This document shows, piece by piece, positions 1 to 8,945 of a stretch of 64,000 bases of DNA. The position numbers were made by a program, and so were the translations under genes. Location: contig NZ_CP195100.1 of NCBI RefSeq assembly GCF_051175315.1, forward strand, positions 6,324,001-6,388,000, written 5' to 3'. This stretch comes from Tundrisphaera sp051175315. Its GTDB lineage: Bacteria; Planctomycetota; Planctomycetia; Isosphaerales; Isosphaeraceae. The notes beneath the pieces are model-generated. The model saw only the letters and a program-made list of their open reading frames with translations, made no database searches and was not told where the DNA came from. The first letter of the stretch is position 1, and every line of letters begins with the position of its first letter.

Positions 1-115
1 CGCCTGCCTGGCGGCGCTGGGCGTGCTGGTCCTCAACGGCGGATCGTTCCTCCTCCTCTATCATGCCGGCCCGGCCTTCGGGCCGACCGTGCTCACGCCC
101 CCGACGGGCCGTTGA
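1..115 (+). CDS. C-terminal end of a membrane protein (partial)
   Basis: An open frame enters from the left edge and stops with TGA at 113-115, giving 37 residues. It contains one hydrophobic stretch (LAALGVLVLNGGSFLLLYH) followed by a short polar tail, so it looks like the last membrane helix of an integral membrane protein. The next gene, 54 bp downstream on the same strand, is an MlaD/MCE protein, and in such operons the preceding genes are usually the MlaE permease and MlaF ATPase. This could be the end of a permease-type subunit, but the visible part has no diagnostic motif, so that is inference from position only. Confidence 0.5.
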   Translation, partial: ACLAALGVLVLNGGSFLLLYHAGPAFGPTVLTPPTGR

Positions 116-169
116 CATCAAGGACGATGGACCCATGACGGCAACTACCCCTGAAGGGATGGACCCCCG

Positions 170-1444
170 ATGAGAACGCGCACCTCGGGACGCGAGATCT
201 GGGCCGGCCTGGTGGTCGTCCTGGCGTTGGGGGCGATGTTCGGCCTGTTCGCGATCGCGGGCGGCGGGCCGGGCTTCCTGGCCAAGCGATTCCAGATCGA
301 CGTCGACTTCCGCGACGGCCAGGGCATCCGGCCTGGCAGCCAGGTGCGGATCGCCGGCATCGACGCCGGCCGGGTGGTCGACGTGACCCTCGCCGAGATC
401 GAGGGCGTCCTGCACGCGCGGGTCCGCCTGGCCATCCCCGACGACCTGGCGGCCCGGCTCCGGTCCGATGCCAAGATCACGATCCAGTCCAGCCTCACCG
501 GCCAGTCGCGCGTCAACATCGTCTCGGCCGGCCGGTCCGACGAGCGCCTGGCCGCCAACCAGGTGCTCCGGGGGGTCGAGACGACCCTGTTCGACCCGAT
601 CCTGGAACAGGTCGGGCTCGGGCCCGTGGAGCGGAAGCACCTGAGCCACACGATCGCCCAGGTCCGCGAGACGGTCGACCTGACCACGCCGAAGGTCCGC
701 GAGATCGTCGCGGCGGTGAGCGACACGACCAACGGCCTCCGCGCCACCTCCGAAGCGATCCGGCCGAGGATCGAGACTACCGCCGAGCACGTCGAGGAGA
801 CGCTCCGCCGCGTCAGCGCCGCCACGCCCAAGGTGGAGCAGGCCCTCACCCGCGCCGCGTCGCTGTCGGCGAACGTCGACGCGATGCTCGCGGAGAACCG
901 CCCCAACATCCAGGCCACGGTGGCCGGCATCAAGGAACTGTCCGCGACGCTGAAGGCGGCCGTGGACCAGGGCCAGCCCAAGGTCGCCAAGCTGCTCGAC
1001 AACGTCGAGAGCACCCGGGCCCGCGCCGACATCGCCCTGTTCCAGGCCGGCCAGCTCGGGGAATCCGCCAACCAGATGCTGTCCCGTAACAAGACCGACA
1101 TCGAGCGGACCATCGCCAACGTCAAGGATGCGACCGACTGGGGGAGCAAGCTCGTCCAGAAGATCTACGCCAACCCGTTCGTCCTGAGCCCCCTCTACAA
1201 ACCCACCCCGGAAGACATTCGCGTCCAGGTCGTCTACGACTCGGCGCAGGTCTTCGCCAAGGGGGCCCAGGAACTCGACGACGCGGTCCGGAAACTCGAA
1301 GCCATCCAGTCCCGGCCCAACAACGCGGCCCAGCAGCGCCAGGAGATCGAGCAGATCCGCCGGCTCGTCTCCGACGTCACCGGCCGTTTGGGGGCCGTCT
1401 CGCAGCAACTCAGCGAAGGCCTCAAGCCCCGGACCCGGCGCTAG
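170..1444 (+). CDS. MlaD family (MCE domain) lipid-transport protein
   Basis: The 424-residue protein has one N-terminal membrane anchor (about residues 10-33) and then an MCE domain (about 38-115) with the typical opening FRDGQGIRPGSQVRIAGIDAGRV. The rest is a long, mostly helical, probably coiled-coil region rich in T/V/E/A heptads. MlaD proteins are the periplasmic substrate-binding rings of Mla-type ABC systems that move phospholipids between inner and outer membrane. The ATG at 170 follows a purine-rich AAGGGA stretch, and an in-frame TGA lies just upstream, so the start is well placed. The partial upstream frame may be another subunit of the same operon. The family is clear; retrograde versus anterograde transport cannot be told. 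Confidence 0.88.
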   Translation: MRTRTSGREIWAGLVVVLALGAMFGLFAIAGGGPGFLAKRFQIDVDFRDGQGIRPGSQVRIAGIDAGRVVDVTLAEIEGVLHARVRLAIPDDLAARLRSDAKITIQSSLTGQSRVNIVSAGRSDERLAANQVLRGVETTLFDPILEQVGLGPVERKHLSHTIAQVRETVDLTTPKVREIVAAVSDTTNGLRATSEAIRPRIETTAEHVEETLRRVSAATPKVEQALTRAASLSANVDAMLAENRPNIQATVAGIKELSATLKAAVDQGQPKVAKLLDNVESTRARADIALFQAGQLGESANQMLSRNKTDIERTIANVKDATDWGSKLVQKIYANPFVLSPLYKPTPEDIRVQVVYDSAQVFAKGAQELDDAVRKLEAIQSRPNNAAQQRQEIEQIRRLVSDVTGRLGAVSQQLSEGLKPRTRR

Positions 1445-1710
1445 TCGATCCGATCGGGCCGATTCGGGACGGATCGCCCGATTTTCCGACTTCGGCTCAA
1501 TTCGATCGGTCCGGCCGCCGATAGATAAGGGTGTGGAAGCTTGAGGCGGATGCCTCGAGCACCACGGCCAGGCCCCGGGAAAAGGAAGGTCAGGCGTCCC
1601 AGACGCCCGAAACTGCCCGGTTAGCCGTCGCCGTGGGTCTGTGATGAACATCGCCTGCCTCCCGATTTCGGGAACGTGGGTCCAAGACACTGAGGAAGAG
1701 GGAGGCTGCC

Positions 1711-2001
1711 ATGGAAATCCACGGTGCGGGCGGGGCCCAGGGCCCCCAGGCGATCTACCCCCGGTTGGCCGCGTTCGGGGTTGAGGGCGGCCAGACCGTC
1801 CACACGACCACCCCCCGGGACCATGTCGAGATCTCCCCGCTGGGCCAGATGCTCGACGGCATCAGCCGGCTGCCTGAGATCCGGCACGAGCGGGTCGAGG
1901 AGATCCGCCGCCAGATCGCCGACGGGTCCTACGAGACGCCCGAGAAGATCCAGGTCGCCCTGGATCGCCTCCTCGACGAACTCAGCGGCTTCCGCTCCTG
2001 A
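1711..2001 (+). CDS. flgM: FlgM-like anti-sigma-28 factor
   Basis: This 96-residue protein has a disordered-looking N-terminus. Residues about 38-93 match the FlgM sigma-28-binding region: DHVEISPLGQML, then RHERVEEIRRQIADGSYETP, then an amphipathic last helix ending LLDELSGF. FlgM binds FliA (sigma-28) and blocks late flagellar transcription until it is exported. The frame starts with ATG about 8 nt after a GAGGGAGGC ribosome-binding stretch. No other flagellar gene is in the window, so it may be a lone flgM, or a FlgM-like regulator of another sigma factor as seen in several planctomycetes. The symbol is by similarity. Confidence 0.75.
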   Translation: MEIHGAGGAQGPQAIYPRLAAFGVEGGQTVHTTTPRDHVEISPLGQMLDGISRLPEIRHERVEEIRRQIADGSYETPEKIQVALDRLLDELSGFRS

Positions 2002-2214
2002 ACATGAGCATGAGTGGGACGCGATGCGAATCGGCGACCGGAAGGCCTTCGAGCCTGCCCCGGCCGTCGATTTTTGCGTTGATCCTTCCGCCCGGAGCTT
2101 CGGCAATCCGCCGGATTTCATGGCCGCCCCAACCTCGCGGCGGTCCCGAACCGGATTCGTCGATTTTCTCCCTTGCTCACCGGGCCAGGAAGCATTACAT
2201 TGTGTCCTCGCAAC

Positions 2215-2288
2215 GTGCCCGTAGCTCAATTGGATAGAGCGTTAGCCTCCGGAGCTAAAGGTTGCAGGTTCAAGTCCTGCCGGGCATA
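2215..2288 (+). tRNA. tRNA-Arg (anticodon CCG)
   Basis: A full cloverleaf can be folded. The acceptor stem is GTGCCCG/CGGGCAT (one G-U pair at the tip), the D-stem GCTC/GAGC and the anticodon stem TTAGC/GCTAA. The loop CTCCGGA carries anticodon CCG at 2249-2251, and the T-stem GCAGG/CCTGC has loop TTCAAGT. The discriminator base is A2288, and CCA is not encoded. It reads CGG arginine codons, which are common in this GC-rich genome. A strong terminator follows directly. Confidence 0.95.
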
Positions 2289-2291
2289 TCA

Positions 2292-2331
2292 GGGCCGGAT
2301 CTCTTTAACCAAGAGATCCGGCCCTTTTTTT
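2292..2331 (+). terminator. Rho-independent terminator of tRNA-Arg
   Basis: A perfect 14-bp stem (GGGCCGGATCTCTT / AAGAGATCCGGCCC) with a five-base loop is followed by seven T residues. It starts four bases after the tRNA and is a textbook intrinsic terminator for it. Confidence 0.93.
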
Positions 2332-2489
2332 AGATACGTAGATTTGTTTTGATCGGCAGGTCGCCTCGGTTCTCCTGGTGAAGCCCTCCCAAAAGTCGAC
2401 CGATGCCCAGGTCCGAGCAGATGCCGTGACCGGTCCCCCACTCGCACCGTCGAGTTGACGGCCGCCACCCGCGCCCGCCCCGGGTGCGG

Positions 2490-3478
2490 CCATCTGCGTC
2501 CGCAGCGTCGACCGCCTGCTCGACCGCTACGATGAGTTGCTCGCCCTCTCACTGTCTGGCCCGGCCCGGCTTCGTCGCATCACCTCCGACCCTGGGCAGG
2601 TGATCCTGGCTCTCGACGGCCTGCAGCCCGACGTCGGCCACGAGGCCCTCTGGGTGCTCCGCGAGGTGCTCTCCGGCGAGATCCTCCTGGCCCGGAGCCT
2701 GCTCTCCTCCTGCCGGGCCGACCTGGCCGTGATGATTGTCGAGATGAAGGCCGCCCTCGGGCCCGAGGGAGCCACTGGAGCGCCGATCGTCGGCGTGATC
2801 TCCGTCGGACAGCACTCCATCCGCGATGCCATGGCCCTGGCCGTGCCCGGCGTCCCGCATCAGCTCTGCCAGTTCCACTACCGTCGCCGGGCGGCTCGGC
2901 CGATCTACGAGGCCGATCGCCACGCCAAGGTCACCCTCAAGAAGGAGGTGCGTGGCGTCCGCCCGATCGAGCGGGCCGTCAAAGGACGCGACGACGAGGA
3001 GGTCAGGGCGATCCGGGGCTAATGTGCCGCGGTCCGCTTTGTCGCTGGCCGACGACGGCCGGCCGCCGCTGGAGGCATCCGGGCTGAAGCTGCACGATCG
3101 ACCGGCCCGGATCGCCGCGAGCCTGGACGAGGTGGCCGGCAAAAGGGTCTCCCGAGAGAGTTGAGCAGGTTGAGGCGTCGCGAGTCGGTCGTGGGCCTGG
3201 ACGACGCGATCGGCCATTTCCTGAAGGTGATGCGGAGCGGCTGGCCCGGGCTGTTCGCCTGCCATGACACGACCGACCTGCCGCGGCCCAACAATGGCCT
3301 GGAGCAACTGTTCGGCTCTTATCGCCATCACGAGCGGAGGTGCAGCGGCCGAAAGGTGGCGTCGCCGGGGATGGCGATGCGGGGCTCGGTGCGGCTGATC
3401 TTGACGACGGCGACCCGGATGCGGCCGATCGAGGGGCCGCGCGACGGCCGAGGATGCGGAGACCGCCAACCCAACTGA
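2490..3478 (+). pseudogene. Degenerate IS transposase, frameshifted
   Basis: Translated pieces in successive frames join into one transposase-like protein. They begin CVRSVDRLLDRYDEL, continue LDGLQPDVGHEALWVLRE and VPHQLCQFHYRRRAARPIYE, and end LPRPNNGLEQLFGSYRHHER and GRKVASPGMAMRGSVRL. The CQFHY and NNGLEQLFGSYRHHERR segments are typical of DDE transposases of a family common in planctomycetes. The frame is broken by a stop at about 3020 (codon TAA after IRG) and by shifts at about 3040 and 3150, and no good start or terminal inverted repeats are visible. I read it as a dead insertion-sequence relic; the exact IS family is not assigned. Confidence 0.75.
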
Positions 3479-3479
3479 G

Positions 3480-3853
3480 TTGGAAGCTCCGGCTCATCGA
3501 TGCGGATCAGAGAACGCGAGAAGGCCGCGAAGCGGTCCCCATAATGGACGTGTCCGAGGTCGCCCCTGGAATATGCGCGGAAGAAAGTTCGCCACCGGCG
3601 GTGAAAAACCCGCCGCCTGGGAGGCCGCCCCTAAGTTGCCCCGTGCGGGTAATGTGCTTGTGCCGCCGGATTTACGGTGTGATGACGGGTCGGCATGGGA
3701 GATGCCCAGGGCACAACAGCGTCGAGTTCGGTCGGGGCCGCCGCCGGCCCGACCCGCCCGCGGCGAAGCGGCGACCGGGCGTTCCTCGGATGGATCCCCA
3801 GGAGGGATCATCCCGCCCGTAGCTGGGCCACATGCTGATCGGAGTCACCCACT
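3480..3853. other. Intergenic stretch, nothing recognised
   Basis: This is 374 bp between the transposase relic and the DUF1559 gene. Open frames here are short, mutually overlapping and low in complexity, with no recognisable domain, RNA fold or repeat. The promoter of the DUF1559 gene is presumably in its right part. Confidence 0.5.
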
Positions 3854-4837
3854 TTGGCGTCCCATCCCGACCGCGTGACATGCCGACGGACCGGCTTCAC
3901 CCTGATCGAACTGCTCGTCGTGATCGCGATCATCGGCGTGCTGATCGCGCTCCTGCTCCCCGCCGTCCAGGCGGCCCGCGAGGCGGCACGCAACATCCAG
4001 TGCAGGAACAGCCTCAAGCAGCTCGCGTTGGCGGTCCACAATTATCACGACGTGTATGAATGCTTCCCCTCGGCCAGGCCGTCCTCCTCCCCCCAGTACG
4101 GCCACCTGGTCACGCTCCTCCCCTACCTCGAGCAGGGGGTCCTGACCAACGCCTTCAACGTCGCGGTCCCGGGCGGCTTCGCCGACGCCGCGAATCAGAC
4201 GGTGGCGAACACGAAGTTGGCGGTCCTGCTCTGCCCGTCGAACCCGGTCCAGAACACCATCCGACTCCGCAAGTCGAGTTCGACCGGGAAGTCCTACGGG
4301 GCGTTCATCACCGATGCCAATGGCAATCCCATGACCGGATGGGTCTCCGACTACTGGGTCAACCACGCCATCAGCGCGGCGACCTACGCCCTGATGGGGG
4401 CCGCCTCGGCCCCCGATCCGATCCTGAAAGGGACCGCGCCACGCATGGAGGACGTGACCGACGGCCTGTCGAACACCACCCTGTTCCTGGAACACGCGGG
4501 CTACGACAAGCACTACGTCAAGGGCGTGGGATGGCCGATGCCGGAATCGGACCTGACGCTCGATCAGCCCGGCGCCTGGGGGGCGTGGCTCGGCTGGTGC
4601 GCCTTCCAGGTCCAGGGGTATTCCAATTCGCCCCCGCCGGCCACGACGAGCACCCCCGCCGGCCTCGACTGCGCGATCAATTGCAACAACTCGCAGGGCG
4701 TCTTCGGCTTCCACCCCGCCGGGGCGAACGTCGCCATGGGCGACGGCAGCGTGCGTCTGCTGCCGTCGACCATGACCGTCCCCGCACTGATGGGGATGGT
4801 CAGCCGGAATGGCGGCGAGATCGCCCAGCAGCCGTGA
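3854..4837 (+). CDS. DUF1559 prepilin-like protein
   Basis: The 327-residue protein starts with a short basic leader and a type IV pilin-like signal: GFTLIELLVVIAIIGVLIAL, with cleavage expected at G|F around residue 14. AAREAARNIQCRNSLKQL follows, as in the DUF1559 (SBP_bac_10-like) family. The C-terminus has GFHPAGANVAMGDGSVRLL, the H-x9-DG motif that defines the planctomycete group. These proteins are massively expanded in Planctomycetota and are thought to be processed by prepilin peptidase and placed on the surface; their function is unknown. The two closely spaced cysteines in the centre (GLDCAINCN) may form a disulfide. It is likely transcribed alone or with the downstream G8 gene (103 bp gap). 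Confidence 0.92.
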   Translation: MASHPDRVTCRRTGFTLIELLVVIAIIGVLIALLLPAVQAAREAARNIQCRNSLKQLALAVHNYHDVYECFPSARPSSSPQYGHLVTLLPYLEQGVLTNAFNVAVPGGFADAANQTVANTKLAVLLCPSNPVQNTIRLRKSSSTGKSYGAFITDANGNPMTGWVSDYWVNHAISAATYALMGAASAPDPILKGTAPRMEDVTDGLSNTTLFLEHAGYDKHYVKGVGWPMPESDLTLDQPGAWGAWLGWCAFQVQGYSNSPPPATTSTPAGLDCAINCNNSQGVFGFHPAGANVAMGDGSVRLLPSTMTVPALMGMVSRNGGEIAQQP

Positions 4838-4940
4838 TGCTCGCCCGAGGGTAGCCCATCCGGGGCCGCCCGAGTCCACGGCCGCCCCCGCCCCGATCGA
4901 CCGCATCGCCAGATCGATCCCCTATCTCCGAAGGTCACGC

Positions 4941-7088
4941 ATGACATCCCGATCCGCAACACGAATCCTCATCGCCCTCGCCCTCGCATCCCCGGTCGTC
5001 GCGACAACCGGTGCCGCGGGAGAGCCCCCCCTCATCCGGTCCGCGAAATCGGGCGCCTGGTCCTCGAAGGAGACCTGGGACCTGGGCCGGGCCCCGATGG
5101 CGGGCGATCGCGTCGTCATCCGGCCCGGCCACAACGTCGGCTATGATGTCGCGTCCGCCGACGTCATCCGCCTGGTCCAGGTGGCGGGCACGCTGGAGTT
5201 CGCCAGGGATCGGAGCACCCGCCTGGAAGTCGGCCTGCTCACCGTGACGGCCTCCGAAGAGCCCTCGGAGGAGGGCTTCGACTGCCACGCCGCCGGCGCC
5301 CCGATGAAGCACGGCGCGGCCGGCTCGGACAACCGGCCCCAGCCGGCCGACGCCATCTCGGCACCCCGGGATAAGCCATCTCTCCTGGTCGGCAGGCCGG
5401 GGTTGCCCATCCCCGCCGAATTCTCGGCCACGATCCGCCTGCACTACGTCGAAGGGATGGACAAGCAGTCCTGCCCGGCCATCGTCTGCTGCGGAGGGCG
5501 GATGGAGTTCCACGGGGCGCCGATCGCGAAGACGTGGCTGAAGCTCCGGCAGACCGCGGAAGGCGGGGCGAGGTCCCTGTACGTGGACGAGTGGCCCGAG
5601 GGCTGGAAGCAAGGCGACCAGATCATCGTCACGAGCACGACGCGCCAGCGCGACGGCAACCGCGTCGGCGGCGACTTCCTGGCGGGTGCCCAGACCGAGG
5701 AGCGGAGGATCACCGGGCTGACGCCGCGAGACTTCACCGGCGGATATTCGGTGAAATTGGACCGGCCCCTCGCCTTCCCGCACTTCGCCGAGGGGAATTT
5801 CCGGGCCGAGGTGGCCAATCTCACGCGCAGCGTCGTGGTCGAGTCGGCCGACCCCGATGGAGTCCGCGGCCACACCATGTACCACCGGAATTCGGCCGGC
5901 TCGATCCACTATGCCGAGTTCCGGCACCTCGGCAAGCGCGACGAGAAGGGGCGTTACAGCATCCACTTCCACCTGGCCGGAGAAACGATGAGGGGCAGCT
6001 CGGTCATCGGGGCCTCGATCTGGGATAGCCACAACCGCTGGATCACGATCCACGGCACCGATGCCCTCGTCGTCCGCGACAACGTCGGCTACAAGAGCGT
6101 CGGCCACGGCTACTTCCTGGAGAGCGGCACCGAGATCAACAACATCCTCGACCATAACCTCGCGGCGCTGGTCCTGCCCGGCAAGCCTCAGGAGGACCAG
6201 GAGGTCCCCTTCGACCCGAATCGGGGGGCGGGATTCTGGTGGGCGAACAGCCAGAATAGCTTCACCAGGAACGTGGCCGTCGAATGCGCCGAGTACGGCT
6301 ACCGATTCGACACCAAGAAGACCGAGGCCTACGATCCGATCCGGCCGATCCGCCAGCCCGACGGCTCGGTGAAGAGGCAGGACACCCGCACCTTGCCGTT
6401 CGTCCGGTTCGAGGACAACGAGGCCCACACGATGAAGTTCTTCTGCCTGAACCTCCGCGGGGTGACGCGTCCGGAGCAGGGGCTCGACTTCTACAGCCAG
6501 GGCGAGAGCCTGGCCCGCGAGGCCTCCGAGGCGATCCCCGAGCCGGGCCACCCGTTCTGGATCCGCGACTTCCGCGCCTGGGAGGCGAACTGGTCCACGC
6601 ACCTCGGGACCACCGGCGTCTTCGTCGACGGGCTCGAGTCCTTCCGCTGCGACGTCGCCATCTGGCGGTCGATCATGGATGGCTCCGGATTCCGGAGGAT
6701 GGCGTCCAGGGACATGCGAGTGAATGACATCCACAACCCGATCAGTTCGGGCTACCTCCCCTCGAAGTCCGAATCGGACCGGGGCGTCTTCCGAGGGGTC
6801 TCCAGCTTCAAGGATGAGATGCCCCCGACGACGGTGATCACCAGCGCGGTGCGCGACGGCAACCTGGTCATCGTGAAGGGGTCTTCGGTCGACACGAGCG
6901 ACCTGCGGAGGGTCACCGTCAACGGCCGCCCGGCCCGGTCGACGCGCGGCAGCTTCGCCGAGTGGGAGATCGCCCTCGATGCCCGGGGCGGCGAGCCGTT
7001 CGAAATCTCCGCGGTTTCCGAGGACGTCCACGGGCATGTGGAGCCGAGGCCTCACGTCGTTCATGTGGGCCTGTCGGGGCCGAAGTGA
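4941..7088 (+). CDS. Secreted G8-domain beta-helix protein (CEMIP/TMEM2-like)
   Basis: This start gives 715 residues with a clear Sec signal (ILIALALASPVVATTGAAG). A start at 4809 would overlap the previous gene and bury the signal. After the signal comes a G8-type domain (GAWSSKETWDLGRAPMAGDRVVI, LVQVAGTLEF). A right-handed beta-helix region follows that strongly recalls animal CEMIP and TMEM2: GRYSIHFHLAGE, then RWITIHGTDALVVRDNVGY, GHGYFLESGTE and LDHNLAALVLPG. The animal proteins act in hyaluronan breakdown. In this bacterium a role in binding or cleaving an extracellular polysaccharide is plausible but unproven. The last ~90 residues look like a small beta-sandwich. Its 3' end abuts an IS630 relic on the other strand. 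Confidence 0.85.
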   Translation: MTSRSATRILIALALASPVVATTGAAGEPPLIRSAKSGAWSSKETWDLGRAPMAGDRVVIRPGHNVGYDVASADVIRLVQVAGTLEFARDRSTRLEVGLLTVTASEEPSEEGFDCHAAGAPMKHGAAGSDNRPQPADAISAPRDKPSLLVGRPGLPIPAEFSATIRLHYVEGMDKQSCPAIVCCGGRMEFHGAPIAKTWLKLRQTAEGGARSLYVDEWPEGWKQGDQIIVTSTTRQRDGNRVGGDFLAGAQTEERRITGLTPRDFTGGYSVKLDRPLAFPHFAEGNFRAEVANLTRSVVVESADPDGVRGHTMYHRNSAGSIHYAEFRHLGKRDEKGRYSIHFHLAGETMRGSSVIGASIWDSHNRWITIHGTDALVVRDNVGYKSVGHGYFLESGTEINNILDHNLAALVLPGKPQEDQEVPFDPNRGAGFWWANSQNSFTRNVAVECAEYGYRFDTKKTEAYDPIRPIRQPDGSVKRQDTRTLPFVRFEDNEAHTMKFFCLNLRGVTRPEQGLDFYSQGESLAREASEAIPEPGHPFWIRDFRAWEANWSTHLGTTGVFVDGLESFRCDVAIWRSIMDGSGFRRMASRDMRVNDIHNPISSGYLPSKSESDRGVFRGVSSFKDEMPPTTVITSAVRDGNLVIVKGSSVDTSDLRRVTVNGRPARSTRGSFAEWEIALDARGGEPFEISAVSEDVHGHVEPRPHVVHVGLSGPK

Positions 7089-7089
7089 T

Positions 7090-7510
7090 ACGGAGTGCCC
7101 ACAGCGGCTCGGCCGGCTGCAGCTTGGGAGTGCAGGGCGGCATCTAGTGCAGGACCACGCCCGGCGGCCCGTCCAGCTTGGCCCCATCGGGGTCGGCCCA
7201 CCGCGCGAATCCCTCCAGGGCCAGGGGCATCCAATCGGCGTTCGCCTCCGGCAGGATCAGCTCCGGGTTCCTGCTGCTGGCCGGGTGCACGAACCCGTAG
7301 ACGGAGACCCACCGATACCTGGCCCGGCCGGGGTGCTCGCGGCGCAGCTCGACCATCCGGACGGCCAGGGCGTCTCTTCCATCCCTGTTGCCGCTCGGCC
7401 GTCGGCATTCCGCCGCTTGAGGACCGTGCGGACCCAGGCGGGGGTCGGGCCGACGTGGGCGTCGACCCCGGGTGGGCGAGATCTCCCGCAGGGCCTGGGG
7501 CGAGACTTCT
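7090..7510 (-). pseudogene. Remnant of an IS630-type transposase
   Basis: On the minus strand, three fragments in order resemble an IS630-family DDE transposase. The first is an N-terminal piece (PTPAWVRTVLKRRNADG). The second is a core piece (ELRREHPGRARYRWVSVYGFVHPASSR ... EGFARWADPDG). The third is the C-terminal signature PPCTPKLQPAEPLWALR, known in the family as LPPYSPELQPAERLW. About 35 residues containing the first catalytic Asp are missing after REHP, more are lost before PPCT, and the pieces lie in different frames. No terminal repeats are visible. It is a dead relic ending right at the stop codon of the G8-domain gene. Confidence 0.7.
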
Positions 7511-7623
7511 TCTGATGGCCGAACGGGAGGCCGGCGAGGGCCGCACCAGGATTGATCGGGATTCGCGATCGTCCCTCGCCCTCGGGGCGGCCCCGCCCGG
7601 TCCCCGCCCCATGAGGCCCGGGC

Positions 7624-8640
7624 CTACCCGCCTGCGAGCTTCTCCTCGCTCAGGTTCTCGTGCCCCATCACCGCCCGCCGCACCATCTCGGCCCTCCCCC
7701 GGGCCTCGGACGCCTTGCGGTCATACAGCGCGGCGAGATCGGCCTGCCCGGCCTCCCGGGCATGGGCGGCCATGTGCTCCATCAAGATCGAACTCTCCTG
7801 CACCGAGCGGACGGCGTTCCACAGCGACTCCTCGACCACCTCGGTCATCTCGGACAGGAGCGAGTCGGCCGTGTAGGAATGCCCGGTGTGGCATCGGTAG
7901 CGGGGCCCGCCGCCGGTCTTCATCCGCATGAGGACGCCGTGGCATTCTGGGCAGGCGAACAGGGACGGCTCGCCGATGTCCCTGACGCCGGCCTGCAGGG
8001 CCTTATCCTCCATGGCGATCCTCGTCTCGATCTCGAGGCCCTCGGGCACGGGGAAGTCGCGTTCATCGGGGCCGAGGCCGGCCACCAGTTCGGCCAGGGT
8101 CGGGGCGATGTCCTCGGCCCGGAGGCGGTGGTCGACGCGGGACTGCCGCAGGGCCGCCTCGGGCATCGAACGCGCGAAGGCCTCTTCGGGCTCCTGGACG
8201 ATGGCGACCCCGCCGCGGGCCTTGATCGCCCAGAGCCCCGCCGCCCCGTCGTCGAGCCATCCGGAGAGGATCACGCCCACGACGCGCGGGCCGTAGGCCA
8301 GGGCGGCCGAGCGGAACAGCGGGTCGACGGCCGGGCGGAAGCGGTTCTCCTTCGGGCCGCGGGTGACCCGCACCCGCCCGTGCTCCAGCAGCAGGTGGTG
8401 GTCCGGCGGGGCGATGTAGATGCGGCTCGGCGCAACAGGCTCGCCATCCCGGGCATGGGCGGCCGGGAGCTTGCCCCGGTGGTTGAAGATCTCCGGGAGG
8501 AGCCCCGGGCTATGGGGCGAGGAGTGGAATGCGACGAAAACCGCCGCCGGAAGGCCGGGCGGGAACCCGTCGACGATGACATTCATCGCCTCCAGGGCCC
8601 CCGCCGAACCCCCGAACACGATGATGTCATGACCGGCCAT
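7624..8640 (-). CDS. cheB: CheB-type methylesterase with C-terminal zinc ribbon
   Basis: The 338-residue protein has a CheB esterase domain without the usual receiver domain. The catalytic triad is visible: Ser12 (FGGSAGALEAM), His39 (VAFHSSPHSPG) and Asp131 (LSGWLDDGAAGLWAIKARGG). After a linker, C230-x2-C233 and C250-x3-H254 (FACPECHGVLM ... RYRCHTGHSYTADSLL) form a predicted zinc ribbon, followed by a helical tail. CheB enzymes demethylate or deamidate chemoreceptor glutamates; receiver-less, ribbon-bearing versions are known in soil bacteria but their substrates are not. I chose the ATG at 8640 because it directly precedes the conserved first beta-strand. It is divergent from the CheB-CheR-kinase gene, suggesting a shared module. 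Confidence 0.88.
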   Translation of the reverse strand: MAGHDIIVFGGSAGALEAMNVIVDGFPPGLPAAVFVAFHSSPHSPGLLPEIFNHRGKLPAAHARDGEPVAPSRIYIAPPDHHLLLEHGRVRVTRGPKENRFRPAVDPLFRSAALAYGPRVVGVILSGWLDDGAAGLWAIKARGGVAIVQEPEEAFARSMPEAALRQSRVDHRLRAEDIAPTLAELVAGLGPDERDFPVPEGLEIETRIAMEDKALQAGVRDIGEPSLFACPECHGVLMRMKTGGGPRYRCHTGHSYTADSLLSEMTEVVEESLWNAVRSVQESSILMEHMAAHAREAGQADLAALYDRKASEARGRAEMVRRAVMGHENLSEEKLAGG

Positions 8641-8945
8641 TCGGACCCCGTCCTGCCGGTTCGTCTCGGCGTGTACTCGCGACTTAGGGAGGAATACCTC
8701 CCACTGTAGGGATCCCGCCGGGGCTTGGATAGTGGGCCGGGAAGATCGCCCTCCCCGGCCGCGATGATCACCCGGGCGACGCGGTTCTCCCGGGACGACC
8801 TCGCCGATCGGCCCCATCGGCGGTAATCTTTGAGCGAAACGGTATGGGGGCGGTCTCGCTTTTGCTGGCGTGGGGTTGGGCATCCGGCCCGATCCGTCGA
8901 GCCGCGTCGGCACCGCGGGCCGCCCGACGGAAAGGATGAAGCGCC
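8641..8945. other. Divergent promoter region between two CheB-type genes
   Basis: These 305 bp separate the zinc-ribbon CheB (minus) from the CheB-CheR-kinase (plus) and must hold both promoters. At 8687-8702 there is a perfect inverted repeat GGGAGG-aata-CCTCCC, 47 bp upstream of the minus-strand start, which could be an operator or a small hairpin. An AAAGGA ribosome-binding stretch at 8931-8936 serves the TTG start at 8946. Confidence 0.4.

Noticed and set aside
3480..3878. 132-codon open frame before the DUF1559 gene
   Set aside because: No ribosome-binding site or domain, overlaps the real gene start, and another frame is equally open.
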